Positions 35,419-44,088 of a stretch of DNA of 64,000 bases are shown here, one piece after another. Source of the stretch: Candidatus Sumerlaeota bacterium (lineage in GTDB: Bacteria > Sumerlaeota > Sumerlaeia > JAFGJS01); contig JAFGJS010000037.1 of the NCBI GenBank assembly GCA_016928995.1, positions 1 through 64,000 on the forward strand, in the 5' to 3' direction. Under the pieces are notes generated by a model. The model saw nothing but the letters and a program-made list of their open reading frames with translations, ran no database searches and had not been told where the DNA came from. Position numbers and translations under genes: made by a program. How positions within the stretch are numbered: position 1 is the stretch's first letter; every line of letters begins with the position of its first letter.

Positions 35419-36852
35419 TTATGGATTTTGCTGGAGTGTGATAATGATCCAGCCGTTGCTCGAACGAAGTTTAAGCAGCAAAGGCTTGCCTGCTTCCGCG
35501 GCGGCTACGGCTTGCTGAAAGTCATCCACGCTTTCAACCGGCTGGCGATTGACTTCCTGCAGCAGCATGTTCAGCCGCACGCCAGCGCGCCAGGCCGCGC
35601 CGTCCCGGTCGATTTCCACCACGCGCAAGCCGTTCATCCCGCCATAGCCGAGTTTGCTGGCGGCGCGGATGGTCAGCGGACGCGCCGTGATGCCGAAACC
35701 CAAATCCGCATCGTCCACCTCGCCGCTGTCGTAGATTTTAATTTCCGGCGGAAGCTCGCTGTCTTTTTTGCCATCGTCGGTTTTTTCCGGCCGCTGGCCC
35801 AGTTTGAATCTGGCGGTCGAGCGTTCGCCGTCGCGCCAGAACTCGAAGACCGTCTCCACGCCGGCGCCCGCCAGCGCGGCGGCTGAGCGGACTTCCTCCT
35901 TATCCGTCGCGGGTTGTCCGTTGAACTCGGTGATGATGTCGTAGGGCTGCAAATGCCCGTCGGCCGGAGAGCCGGGCGCGACGAAGTTGACGATCACGCC
36001 CTGTTCCGTCTTGACTCCGAGCCAATCGGCGACGCCTTTGCGCAAGTCGCTGATGGAAATGCCCATGTAGCCGCGCATCACCTTGCCGCTTTCGCGCAGC
36101 TGCTCCGCGATGCGCATCGCGTCGTTGATCGGGATGGCGAAATTCAAACCCTGGCTGCCGCCGGACGAGCTGAGGATGAAAGTATTGACGCCGATCGCCT
36201 CGCCGCGCGAGTTGATCAGCGGGCCGCCGCTGTTGCCCTGATTGATCGACGTGTCGGTCTGCAGGAACTTGCCGTATTCCGTCACCTGCATGCCCTTGCG
36301 GTTCACGGCGCTGATGATGCCCAGCGTCACGGTTTGATCCAAGCCCTGTGGGCTGCCGATGGCGATGGCGAAGTGGCCGGGCTTGACGGCGGACGAATCG
36401 CCGATGGGCAGCACGGCGAAGGGAGTGCGCGATTCGATTTTCAGCACGGCGACCTCAGTGGCCGGATCGGAGCCGAGGAGTTCCGCTTCGTATTCCGCGC
36501 CGTTCTTGAAGACGATGTCGATTTCATCCATGCCCGCGATCACGTGGCTGTTGGTGACGATGACGCCGTTGGGATCGACCACGAAGCCGCTGCCGATGGC
36601 GGATTTCGGCTGATCGGAGCCGGGGCCGGGCATCGGCCGCAGCCGGCTGCGCTCGCTGTCGCCGCTCTTGCCGCGCGCCTTGATCTGCACCACAGCCGTT
36701 TGAGCCTGCTCCACGATCTGGGCGACTTCAGTCTCAAGTTGTTGCATCAGGCTGGCCGCGGCTGGCGCCTCCTGCGCTTCCATCTGTTGCGAAGGATAAG
36801 CGATGATGAGTGTGATGAAGATGGTGATGGCGAGGATTGACTTGTCAGCCAT
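35419..36852 (-). CDS. HtrA/DegP-like periplasmic serine protease with two PDZ domains
   Basis: A 477-residue S1C protease for periplasmic quality control. An N-terminal hydrophobic segment (about 5-20) exports or anchors it. The trypsin-like domain (about 85-260) carries His103 (VTNSHVIAG) and Ser208 (NQGNSGGPL). The aspartate expected in the 'SDIALIQI' strand of DegP is Glu133 here (DPATEVAVLKI), a conservative but unusual change. Two PDZ domains follow: about 265-350 with GYMGISISDLRKG, and about 375-475 with GFGITARPLTIRAA. An acidic linker joins them. Activity is probable but the Glu substitution should be noted. Confidence 0.92.
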   Translation of the reverse strand: MADKSILAITIFITLIIAYPSQQMEAQEAPAAASLMQQLETEVAQIVEQAQTAVVQIKARGKSGDSERSRLRPMPGPGSDQPKSAIGSGFVVDPNGVIVTNSHVIAGMDEIDIVFKNGAEYEAELLGSDPATEVAVLKIESRTPFAVLPIGDSSAVKPGHFAIAIGSPQGLDQTVTLGIISAVNRKGMQVTEYGKFLQTDTSINQGNSGGPLINSRGEAIGVNTFILSSSGGSQGLNFAIPINDAMRIAEQLRESGKVMRGYMGISISDLRKGVADWLGVKTEQGVIVNFVAPGSPADGHLQPYDIITEFNGQPATDKEEVRSAAALAGAGVETVFEFWRDGERSTARFKLGQRPEKTDDGKKDSELPPEIKIYDSGEVDDADLGFGITARPLTIRAASKLGYGGMNGLRVVEIDRDGAAWRAGVRLNMLLQEVNRQPVESVDDFQQAVAAAEAGKPLLLKLRSSNGWIIITLQQNP

Positions 36853-37220
36853 TGTGATTCTCCCGAACTCTGGCGAATTATTTCCGGTCTATATGCGAAT
36901 CTAAAGCATAGCGGAACAATGCAGAAAAAGGCAAGGGCAAGAACGCGTTATTCGGATCCGGTTAATGTTCAGACGCGATCCACGCAAGAATCTTATGGAT
37001 TATATACAATGTATGCGTTAGCGTGGTAATTAACGTTTTTTGCGTGGGGCTATGCAGGAAATGTGAACCTTGCCTCTCATCATTGCTTTATGCGCATCCA
37101 TTGTCGAGATTAAGTCGTTATTTTTCAGATAAATAGGACAGGATTGAGTTCCACGGAGACGGCGCCGTTTTTGCATCGGTTTATGGCATCTCTATCAAAT
37201 GATGCGGATTGGAGCGGATC
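36853..37220. other. Intergenic region with no recognised gene
   Basis: This divergent spacer of 368 bases separates the HtrA-like gene from the DUF2339-like gene. It is AT-rich in the middle (around 36995-37040) and should hold promoters for both. I see no convincing paired -35/-10 boxes, RNA gene or repeat in it. Confidence 0.5.
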
Positions 37221-40200
37221 ATGGACGAGTCGATGGATGCCCGGAAGCTGGATGCGCTGTTGCGGCGGATCGATGGGCTGGATGACGAACTGCGGCGGAT
37301 GAAATTTCGCCTGGAGCGTATTGAACAACAGCGGGAACCGGCGCCGCGCGAGGAGGACGGCGTTGTCGCGCCATCGAAGCCCGGAGAAGCAGCGGTAGAC
37401 CTTGCCGTACAAAGTCCCGATGATTCTGATGAGAAATCCGGAACGCCAACCGCATCTCAGACTCCGCTGCCTCCGCCTTTGCCTGCCATATCGATTCCCC
37501 TCGTATTGGATTCAAGCGAGCGGTCCATGACGTTGGAGGAGGTGTTGCTCGAGCGCCAAGCGAAACGCGGGCCGATCGAGGCGGGCGAACCGGAAGTCGC
37601 GCCGCTGACACCGGAGAGTCAAGCGAGCAAGCCAATGACAGAGTATGAGCCGGCGATTGGCCTGGAGCATCCGCTGCATCAGTTTAGCGTGAAAGAGAAG
37701 CCGTTTGGCTCGCGGTTTTATGAATGGTGCGTCAAGCAATGTCCGCCGCTCAAGCCCCTGCTCGACTGGTTCGTGCCGGCTGAAGGCGAGCATTTCAGCA
37801 TCGATGAGATCCTGGTGCGTGTGTTCGCCGTGGTCGGCGTGATGGCGGCGGTGATCGCGGGCGGATACTTTTCCACGCTGGTGCACAACCGGATTCCGCC
37901 GATCGGCAAGGTGGGCCTGATGTACGCGGCTGCGGCGGGCATGTTCGTCACGGGTTGGCGCATGAGCGAGCAATTGCGCAAGCTGGCGCGGCCGATGATG
38001 GCGGGAGGCGTGGCGATCTTTTATTTCACCTCGTACGCCGCGCATTTCATCGAGGCGACCCACGCGTTCAATCTCCCCGTTTCGCTGACGCTGATGACGG
38101 TCGCGTTGGTTGGGATGATCGCGCTGGCGGAGCGCTTGCGCAGCGAGATGCTCGCGATTTTCACCGTTTTTCTGGGTTACCTGACGGCGTACGTGAGCGG
38201 CTCGTCGGAGTATGCGCTGATCGCCAACGGTTCTATCGCCATCGCCGCGATGGTCTTCCTGATGCGCAACGGTTGGGCGCGGCTGTCCGAGATTTCGGTG
38301 ATCGGCACGTATGTCTTCCACCTGGTCTGGATGTTCTTCTGGGATCATCCACCAACTACGCCGCAGCAGGCGTTTTTGCTGAACATGGGCACGCTGCTGG
38401 GCTACTTTGTGGTTCACCTGTTCGGCGCGATGACAGCGGATGCGGCGCGCGGCGGGATCGAGCCGTGGAAGACCCGGCGTTTGCTCTACCTGGCGTGGAA
38501 CGCGATGATCTTCTGGTCCGTGTCGCTGATCGTGTTCCAGGAGACGCGCATCTATCTTGACCATACGGAATGGCTGCATTTCGCGCTGGCGGCGGTGTTG
38601 TTGCTCAGCGCGGCATGGTACCGGCGGATCAGCGAAGATGCGTTTCAACTGCTGCTGGGGCTGAGCCTGACGCTGGCGACCATCGGCGTGATGACGGCGT
38701 GCTCGGGGAACGTGCTGTACCTGGCGCTGATGGCGGAAGGCGCCGCGCTGCTCTTCGTGGGCAAGCGCGCGAAGTTGAGCCAGGGGCGCTACGGCGGCGT
38801 GATCGTGTTGCTGATCGCGGCGGGATCGTTGCTGGCGCATCAATTCACGCACGTGGAACACACGCAAAGAGTCTTCATCAATTGGCGCGATCCGCATTGT
38901 TGGGCGGCGCTGTTCGGCTGCGTCACGCTGGCCGGTTTGGGCGGATGGTATCAATGGCTGTATGGGCTCCGCAAAACGCATCAGCCGGAAGAATCCATCG
39001 CACTGGACAGTGAGGATCAATCTTCCTCGTTCTCGTTCTCGTCCTCGTTCTCGAACCAAGAGCAACGTCCAGCGGTTGATGACGAAAGTTTGCCATTCAT
39101 TTCCACTTCCATGATTTCGCGCCTGCTGATCTATCTCTCCGTGCCCCTGTTCATGATTGTGTCGTTCATCTATGGAGAAGTTCACGTGATGACTTGGCTG
39201 CCGTTGATCGGACTGGCGTTTCTCCTCGCGGGAATCGCGCTGCGCCATCCGCCGTATCTGGTTTCCAGTTTGGGCGTGCTGGCGCTGCATGGATTGGCCG
39301 GCTTGATTCTGATCAACGCCGATCCAGGCGAGCTGTTGATAAAAGAGCAAATCGCCGGGATCGCGCTGGTGTTGGCTTGCGGCGCGCTGTGCGAGTGGCG
39401 GCTGCGCGATGTGACGCGGCTCTACCTGCTGCGGCTGGTGGACCGGCTGGCGTATCTGCCGATGTTCTCCTTCGCCGCGTTGAGCTGCGCGTTGATGCTG
39501 GAGCAGCTCGAGCCGCATTGGTGCGTGGGTTCGCTGGCGATCTTTCTGGCGGCGCTGCTGGGCGTTGGATGGGGCGCGCGATGCCGCTCGCTGACGGATG
39601 CGGCTATCGTGCCGTTCGCGGTGTTGTCGTTGCGGATTATGTACGAGATCTATCACTTCAGGACAGGTTCGATGGCGCTGGTTGGTTTTCAGGTCAGCCA
39701 CGGCGCGGCGCTACTGATGCTGTTCGCCGCGACGCACTTCACCGAGCAGCCGTTCGTGCGTGAGCGCCTGCGCGGCGCAATGATGGCCGCGCAATGGATC
39801 GCCGCGCTGCTGGTCTGCGCGCCGGCGGCCGTCGGGATTGTTTATTTCACGGAGAGCTTTGCAGCGGTGCAAGGCGTGATTCTCGCCGCCGCGTGCGGAG
39901 CGGTTCTGGCTTTGTTCATGGGCTGGCGGAGGTCGATTCCGCTTTCTCTGGCGGGCTGGCTCTGGCTGGCCTATGGGCATGCGCTGTATCAACTCCGGCT
40001 GAGCAACGACGCCTTTGCGCCCGAACCGGGCCAGCCGATTGTCATCTGTCTGGCCGCGCTGTTAGCGATCACCATCGCTGTCGAGCGCACGTCCGGTATG
40101 GGGCTGGCGAAATGGATCGAGCAGGCGCCGGAAGCGGAGACGCCCCAACAAATTCAACGCTTCCTGAATTGGGCCTTGGGCGGAGCGATTGCGATTGCGC

Positions 40201-40493
40201 TGCTGCACGGACTATACGCCCACCCAGCTCTGCATCCGGCGTTTGTCACGGTCAGCTGGACGCTCTCCGGACTGGCGCTTTGTCTGCTTGGGGCGTTATT
40301 GCGCGTGCGGCTATATCCGCGAGCCGGATTCGCCCTGCTGCTCTGCGCGATCTTCCGCGCTTTCATCGTAGACGTGACGCAGCTCGAGCAGACGCTCCAT
40401 CGTATGATCGCCTTTCTCGTGCTCGGCGTGATTCTGATGGGCGTGAGTTACGGCTACATGAAACTCAAATCCCGCATCGACGCCTGGCGCTGA
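37221..40493 (+). CDS. Giant polytopic membrane protein, DUF2339-like
   Basis: A 1090-residue protein beginning with a short coiled coil (ALLRRIDGLDDELRRMKFRL) and a Pro/Ser-rich linker. It then has some 25 or more membrane helices from about residue 205 to the end. The architecture matches the DUF2339 'predicted membrane protein' class, whose function is unknown. ATG 37221 follows GGAG; a TTG at 37209 is less likely. At about residues 602-612 a Ser/Phe run (SSFSFSSSFSNQ) is encoded by CTCGTT-type repeat DNA nearly identical to an arm of the intergenic element at 25788-25872. It falls in a hydrophilic loop, so the frame and helices are preserved. Confidence 0.8.
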   Translation: MDESMDARKLDALLRRIDGLDDELRRMKFRLERIEQQREPAPREEDGVVAPSKPGEAAVDLAVQSPDDSDEKSGTPTASQTPLPPPLPAISIPLVLDSSERSMTLEEVLLERQAKRGPIEAGEPEVAPLTPESQASKPMTEYEPAIGLEHPLHQFSVKEKPFGSRFYEWCVKQCPPLKPLLDWFVPAEGEHFSIDEILVRVFAVVGVMAAVIAGGYFSTLVHNRIPPIGKVGLMYAAAAGMFVTGWRMSEQLRKLARPMMAGGVAIFYFTSYAAHFIEATHAFNLPVSLTLMTVALVGMIALAERLRSEMLAIFTVFLGYLTAYVSGSSEYALIANGSIAIAAMVFLMRNGWARLSEISVIGTYVFHLVWMFFWDHPPTTPQQAFLLNMGTLLGYFVVHLFGAMTADAARGGIEPWKTRRLLYLAWNAMIFWSVSLIVFQETRIYLDHTEWLHFALAAVLLLSAAWYRRISEDAFQLLLGLSLTLATIGVMTACSGNVLYLALMAEGAALLFVGKRAKLSQGRYGGVIVLLIAAGSLLAHQFTHVEHTQRVFINWRDPHCWAALFGCVTLAGLGGWYQWLYGLRKTHQPEESIALDSEDQSSSFSFSSSFSNQEQRPAVDDESLPFISTSMISRLLIYLSVPLFMIVSFIYGEVHVMTWLPLIGLAFLLAGIALRHPPYLVSSLGVLALHGLAGLILINADPGELLIKEQIAGIALVLACGALCEWRLRDVTRLYLLRLVDRLAYLPMFSFAALSCALMLEQLEPHWCVGSLAIFLAALLGVGWGARCRSLTDAAIVPFAVLSLRIMYEIYHFRTGSMALVGFQVSHGAALLMLFAATHFTEQPFVRERLRGAMMAAQWIAALLVCAPAAVGIVYFTESFAAVQGVILAAACGAVLALFMGWRRSIPLSLAGWLWLAYGHALYQLRLSNDAFAPEPGQPIVICLAALLAITIAVERTSGMGLAKWIEQAPEAETPQQIQRFLNWALGGAIAIALLHGLYAHPALHPAFVTVSWTLSGLALCLLGALLRVRLYPRAGFALLLCAIFRAFIVDVTQLEQTLHRMIAFLVLGVILMGVSYGYMKLKSRIDAWR
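39022..39057 (+). repeat. CTCGTT-word repeat inside a coding sequence
   Basis: The stretch is a 6-base-period run of CTCGTT/CTCGTC words matching one arm of the inverted repeat at 25788-25872. Here it is in frame and codes for Ser/Phe residues in a loop of the DUF2339-like protein. Confidence 0.85.
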
Positions 40494-40589
40494 GCGGTGA
40501 TCGAATGCCTTGACATGGATGGATCATTATGATTTGTTATGTGAAAAAAGGGGACTTCCGAGGCAATGCCAGCTTATACGTTATTGATC

Positions 40590-40640
40590 GCGCAGAGACG
40601 CAGAGGATTACAATAACATCAAATCTCTGCGTCTCCGCGT
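40590..40640. repeat. Inverted repeat CGCAGAGACGCAGAG
   Basis: CGCGCAGAGACGCAGAGG (40590-40607) pairs with AATCTCTGCGTCTCCGCGTG (40622-40641) around a 14-base AT-rich spacer. It lies in the spacer after the DUF2339-like gene and resembles in vocabulary the stretch at 160-255. Confidence 0.8.
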
Positions 40641-40731
40641 GAAAGAAATATTCTATCGGGAAAACGAGTGTGGAGGAACTGCGGAGTATTAAGCGTTTTT
40701 CAATAGTAATTTGAAAGGCAAAGGAAATGAC

Positions 40732-41505
40732 ATGAGAAAAAAAACGATTATACTTATCCTCATTCTGATGGGATCGTTATCCGCATACGCGGAAGACATG
40801 CAGAAGTATTTGAGAGATACACAGGTTTTGGCTCGGCAAGGGAAGCACCAGGAAGCTCTTGAACGGTATATCTGGTTTCATAACCATGCCCTTGAGCATG
40901 AACCGGCCGCCATGTATGGAGTGCGCCTGTCGTTTGCCCTGGAATACTGGAGGCAACTTGGCGAGGTCTATCCTCCTGCGTTAGCCGCGCTGAAGAAGAC
41001 GAGAGACGACAAAACAGAGCTAATGGAAAAAGGGAAGGGCAATCGTGAGTTATTTCATGACGTCCTGGCCCTTAACCGAACGCTGAATAATAGCCGCAAG
41101 ACAGTCGATCTGTTTCAAAAACTCGATCAGGAACAGGAAGAGTTGGCGAAGCAATGCTGGGATATCGCCGAAGAAACAGTAATTGATGCGAAAGAGTATG
41201 AACTTGCAGGAAAGTATATCGGAGATCCAATACGCGCATTTGACAAAGTAAAAGAGACATATGACGAAATGAAAGCGATGGATGATGAAGAAAGCATGGG
41301 GGTGGAATTTAAAACATTCTATCAGAATAGCTTTGTCGAGGACGCGTTGCGATTGATCAAAGTGTCGCTGGCGCTGGATAACGCAGAGGCCGCCAGAAAA
41401 GTACAAGCGAAGGCATTGGCCGTTCTTGACGACAAGCGCCTCCATGACTGCGTGCCTAAACAGACAAAGGAAGAGGCGCAGCAGAAGGATTCATCGGACA
41501 AGTAA
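40732..41505 (+). CDS. Hypothetical exported TPR-like protein
   Basis: A 257-residue protein of unknown function. ATG 40732 follows AAGGA by 6 bases and opens a short signal peptide (KTIILILILMGSLSAYA, cleavage near AYA-ED). The mature part is helical with a TPR-like beginning (QVLARQGKHQEALERYIWFH), then many Lys/Glu/Asp-rich helices and a hydrophilic tail. Base composition is distinctly AT-rich compared with the DUF2339-like gene upstream, suggesting separate origin. An O-methyltransferase gene follows after 17 bases and is probably co-transcribed. Confidence 0.7.
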   Translation: MRKKTIILILILMGSLSAYAEDMQKYLRDTQVLARQGKHQEALERYIWFHNHALEHEPAAMYGVRLSFALEYWRQLGEVYPPALAALKKTRDDKTELMEKGKGNRELFHDVLALNRTLNNSRKTVDLFQKLDQEQEELAKQCWDIAEETVIDAKEYELAGKYIGDPIRAFDKVKETYDEMKAMDDEESMGVEFKTFYQNSFVEDALRLIKVSLALDNAEAARKVQAKALAVLDDKRLHDCVPKQTKEEAQQKDSSDK

Positions 41506-41522
41506 AAAAATCAGAAAGGAAC

Positions 41523-42194
41523 ATGATGAAACCTGCAATCACATCGGAAGCCGTCGTTCAAACATTGGAGAAACTATACGCCGATGCAGCGACAAAGCAT
41601 CATTTTCCTAGAACTAAGAAGGAAAATTCCCCCATCGACCATACGGATGAAAAAGCGTTCTACAAATCCATGAGCCACGCTTACATGGCGGTGAACCGCG
41701 AATTCGGCAACCTGCTTTATGCTCTCGCTCGCGCGTCCAGGGCGACAACGGTTGTCGAGTTTGGTACATCATTCGGCATATCGACCATTTATCTGGCCGC
41801 CGCCGTTAAAGACAATGGCGGCGGGAAAGTGGTCAGCACCGAATTCATCCCGGAAAAGGCGGAACAGGCGAAGCGGAATCTCGCGGAGGCCGGATTGGCG
41901 GAATTCGTGGAAATCCGCGTGGGTGATGCGCTGGAAACGCTGAAAAACAATCCCGTGCAAAGTATCGATTTTGTCATGCTCGACGGCGCCAAGAGCCTTT
42001 ACTTTGATGTGTTCAAAATTCTTGAGCCTGCGATGAAATCGGGGGCCATCATCGCCAGCGATAACACCGACAGCCCGGACCTGCAAAACTTTCTGGATTA
42101 TGTGCGCTTTCCTGAAAACGGCTACATCACTTCCCCCATTTCCACGCACGGAGGACCGGGAGGAAGAGGACATGAAATCACGGTTAAAATCTAG
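41523..42194 (+). CDS. Class I SAM-dependent O-methyltransferase
   Basis: A 223-residue methyltransferase of the small-molecule O-methyltransferase (COG4122-like) family. The SAM-binding motif I is VVEFGTSFGISTIYLAAA. The acidic residue of strand 2 is in VVSTEFIPEKAEQA, and the catalytic-metal region is VMLDGAKSLYFDVFKILEP, then ASDNTDSPDL. AAGGA precedes the ATG at 41523; ATG 41526 is also possible. The acceptor is unknown. It sits directly downstream of an exported TPR-like protein, which gives no clear clue to the substrate. Confidence 0.88.
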   Translation: MMKPAITSEAVVQTLEKLYADAATKHHFPRTKKENSPIDHTDEKAFYKSMSHAYMAVNREFGNLLYALARASRATTVVEFGTSFGISTIYLAAAVKDNGGGKVVSTEFIPEKAEQAKRNLAEAGLAEFVEIRVGDALETLKNNPVQSIDFVMLDGAKSLYFDVFKILEPAMKSGAIIASDNTDSPDLQNFLDYVRFPENGYITSPISTHGGPGGRGHEITVKI

Positions 42195-42220
42195 TGTCAT
42201 GTCACGCTTGAAAAGTCGTT

Positions 42221-42294
42221 ATGTAGGGTGGGCCTTGGCCCACCATGTTGTTTGAATTGCCGCACATCTTGGTGGGCCAAGGCCCCCCCTACAT
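42221..42294. repeat. Inverted repeat GTAGGGTGGGCCTTGGCCCACC
   Basis: Arms 42221-42247 and 42269-42294 are reverse complements with about one mismatch, around a 21-base AT-rich loop. Each arm also contains the self-complementary GGGCCTTGGCCC. It begins 27 bases after the O-methyltransferase stop and would form a very stable stem in the transcript. Confidence 0.85.
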
Positions 42295-42428
42295 CTTTGT
42301 GCATCCCTTTTCATCTGCGAACTTCCGTCACCGGCTGTCATGATTTTTGCGGGGCAAAAATCCCGCCAGCCTTGGGTTGTTTTGTGCGTTCACCCAGGCC
42401 GGCGCTCACGGCCGCTTTGCGGCCTACG

Positions 42429-42672
42429 CTCTGGCCTGGGCTGTGATGCATAGCGCTTTCAGCGCTGATATGGAGCCATGATTAAAGAGATTTGAAATCG
42501 TGATTACATCCAGAGCGTAACGTTCGGTCGTTTTGTGGCGTTTTGCGTTCGTTGCAGTGAACCAAACCGACAACCGCGTTGCGAAACGCGCCGCTGGCGC
42601 CTTTCGCTGCTCTGGTCTGGGCTGAATTACGCAGCGCTTTCAGAGCTGATAAGAAGCCATGAGTAAAGAGAT
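42429..42672 (+). repeat. Two direct copies of a ~65-bp element
   Basis: Copy one (42429-42493) and copy two (42610-42672) share GCTCTGG, CTGGGCTG, AGCGCTTTCAG, GCTGATA, GAAGCCATGA/GGAGCCATGA and AAAGAGAT in the same order, with scattered differences. Each copy contains a small palindrome around CGCTTTCAGCG. The rest of the 42295-42822 spacer holds no recognisable gene; small open frames across it are repeat translations. Confidence 0.8.
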
Positions 42673-42822
42673 GACCACCGTGGATGAAATGAAATGCGCC
42701 CGTTTTTGTGCAAAATCTGAACGCTGGACTTGACCGCGCGGCGCTTCTTGATATATCCTTTTTCTTAGTCTGCAACCACATCGTGGTCTGCGGTTTTTCA
42801 ACTTCAGGGCAGGGGTTCCTTT

Positions 42823-44076
42823 GTGCAGGTTGTTGAAGACACGCAAAGCCTGTGGCTGGGAGTGGCCACGCACCTGATGGTCTTTGAGCCGGGTCCGCGC
42901 GGCGAGGTGGCTTATCGTCTGGGCACGCGGCCGGTTGAGCGCGCGTGGCTCGGCGAGGAGTATCACGGGCGGCAGATCCCCGCAATTGTCCAGCCTTCCT
43001 ACGCCGCTTTTTTCGATCCGAACGACGATCAGCTGATCGGGCTGTTTTTCGAGCGCGGCGTGGACGATATGTTTGTTTTTTGCGGCCGGCGCTGGGGCGA
43101 CGTGGCCGTCGATACGGGCGAGGAGTTTGAGACGGATCGTGCAGCGGACCTGATCCACTCCATGAACACGTCCGTGCTGGTGCATGACGCGCCGCCGACG
43201 GTGAGTATGCGTTTTCTGATGAATATGCATAACATCCGGCACTTCGCGCCGGAGGTCATACGCGCCATTCGCCATTCGAGCCAGCTGAACTACCTGGAGT
43301 TTCGTTGCGAGGCGGCGACGGGGCTGTTCCAGCGTTGCCAGTTGGAGGTGCTGCATAAACACACGCAACATCTGCTCGACACGGCGGAGTTCGACGTTTT
43401 CCCCGTCATCTGGCCGGTGCGACCGCAGACCGGCGAGGAAATCCGCCGCGCCGCAGCCGCTCGCCGCGCGCCCAAACCGCAGCCCGCCAAACCAGTCAAA
43501 CCGCTGACGCCGACGTTGCATCTCGATCCGCTGGAGATGACGCGCGCGATTCACGATGAGCCGGAGCTCAGCCGGCGCTGGCAGATGATCGTGCAGAACC
43601 TGGAGCAGGCCGACGCCGGACGCACCTACCACTTGCTGTCGGATTTCACCCCGTTGATCGCCGGGCATATCAAGGCCTGGCCCGCGCGGCGGTTGATTAA
43701 AATCTTTGGCCAGCAGGCGGGTTTCACGCTAGTCGGCGTGTGTAAGGATCTGACGAATGAAAAAGTGCTGCAATTGGCTGATATCGTGGCGGGACGCGAG
43801 AGCCTGATCGACTGGCTCGATGAACGCGAGACGGACCGCTTGATGCGGACTGATTTTGACGCGCTGCAACAGCTGACGCCGGATAGCGCGCGCGAATGGC
43901 TGAATGTCTCGCCGGGCTGTTCTTCCGAGTGGATTCGCAAAGTCTGGCGCCGGCTGCTGGCGTTCATCAACGCCGACTTCGGCCGCGGCGGCAGCGAAAA
44001 GGCGATCCATCAGAAGAAGGATAAAATTGCTAAGCGCCTGCTGGCCGCGCGCGACTGCCTGATCCAGGCCGATTGA
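42823..44076 (+). CDS. Unknown protein with degenerate J-like C-terminal domain
   Basis: A 417-residue soluble protein starting at GTG 42823 (AGGGG upstream). The first 200 residues are mixed strand and helix, unlike any family I know. A basic/Pro linker (RAPKPQPAKPVKPLTP) leads to a helical part. Residues 358-417 read like a J-domain: EWLNVSPGCSSEWIRKVWRR, then LLAFINADFGRGGSEKAIHQ, then an Ala/Lys helix. At the place of the invariant HPD loop is Asn-Ala-Asp (383-385), so it cannot stimulate DnaK in the usual way. It stands alone between repeats and a convergent MATE gene. Confidence 0.7.
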   Translation: MQVVEDTQSLWLGVATHLMVFEPGPRGEVAYRLGTRPVERAWLGEEYHGRQIPAIVQPSYAAFFDPNDDQLIGLFFERGVDDMFVFCGRRWGDVAVDTGEEFETDRAADLIHSMNTSVLVHDAPPTVSMRFLMNMHNIRHFAPEVIRAIRHSSQLNYLEFRCEAATGLFQRCQLEVLHKHTQHLLDTAEFDVFPVIWPVRPQTGEEIRRAAAARRAPKPQPAKPVKPLTPTLHLDPLEMTRAIHDEPELSRRWQMIVQNLEQADAGRTYHLLSDFTPLIAGHIKAWPARRLIKIFGQQAGFTLVGVCKDLTNEKVLQLADIVAGRESLIDWLDERETDRLMRTDFDALQQLTPDSAREWLNVSPGCSSEWIRKVWRRLLAFINADFGRGGSEKAIHQKKDKIAKRLLAARDCLIQAD

Positions 44077-44088
44077 AAAAAGTAGATT

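Noticed and set aside
37512-39701. 729-codon minus-strand frame rich in Arg, Gln and His
   Set aside because: Antisense shadow of the polytopic DUF2339-like gene; hydrophobic codons read backwards give Gln/His/Arg.
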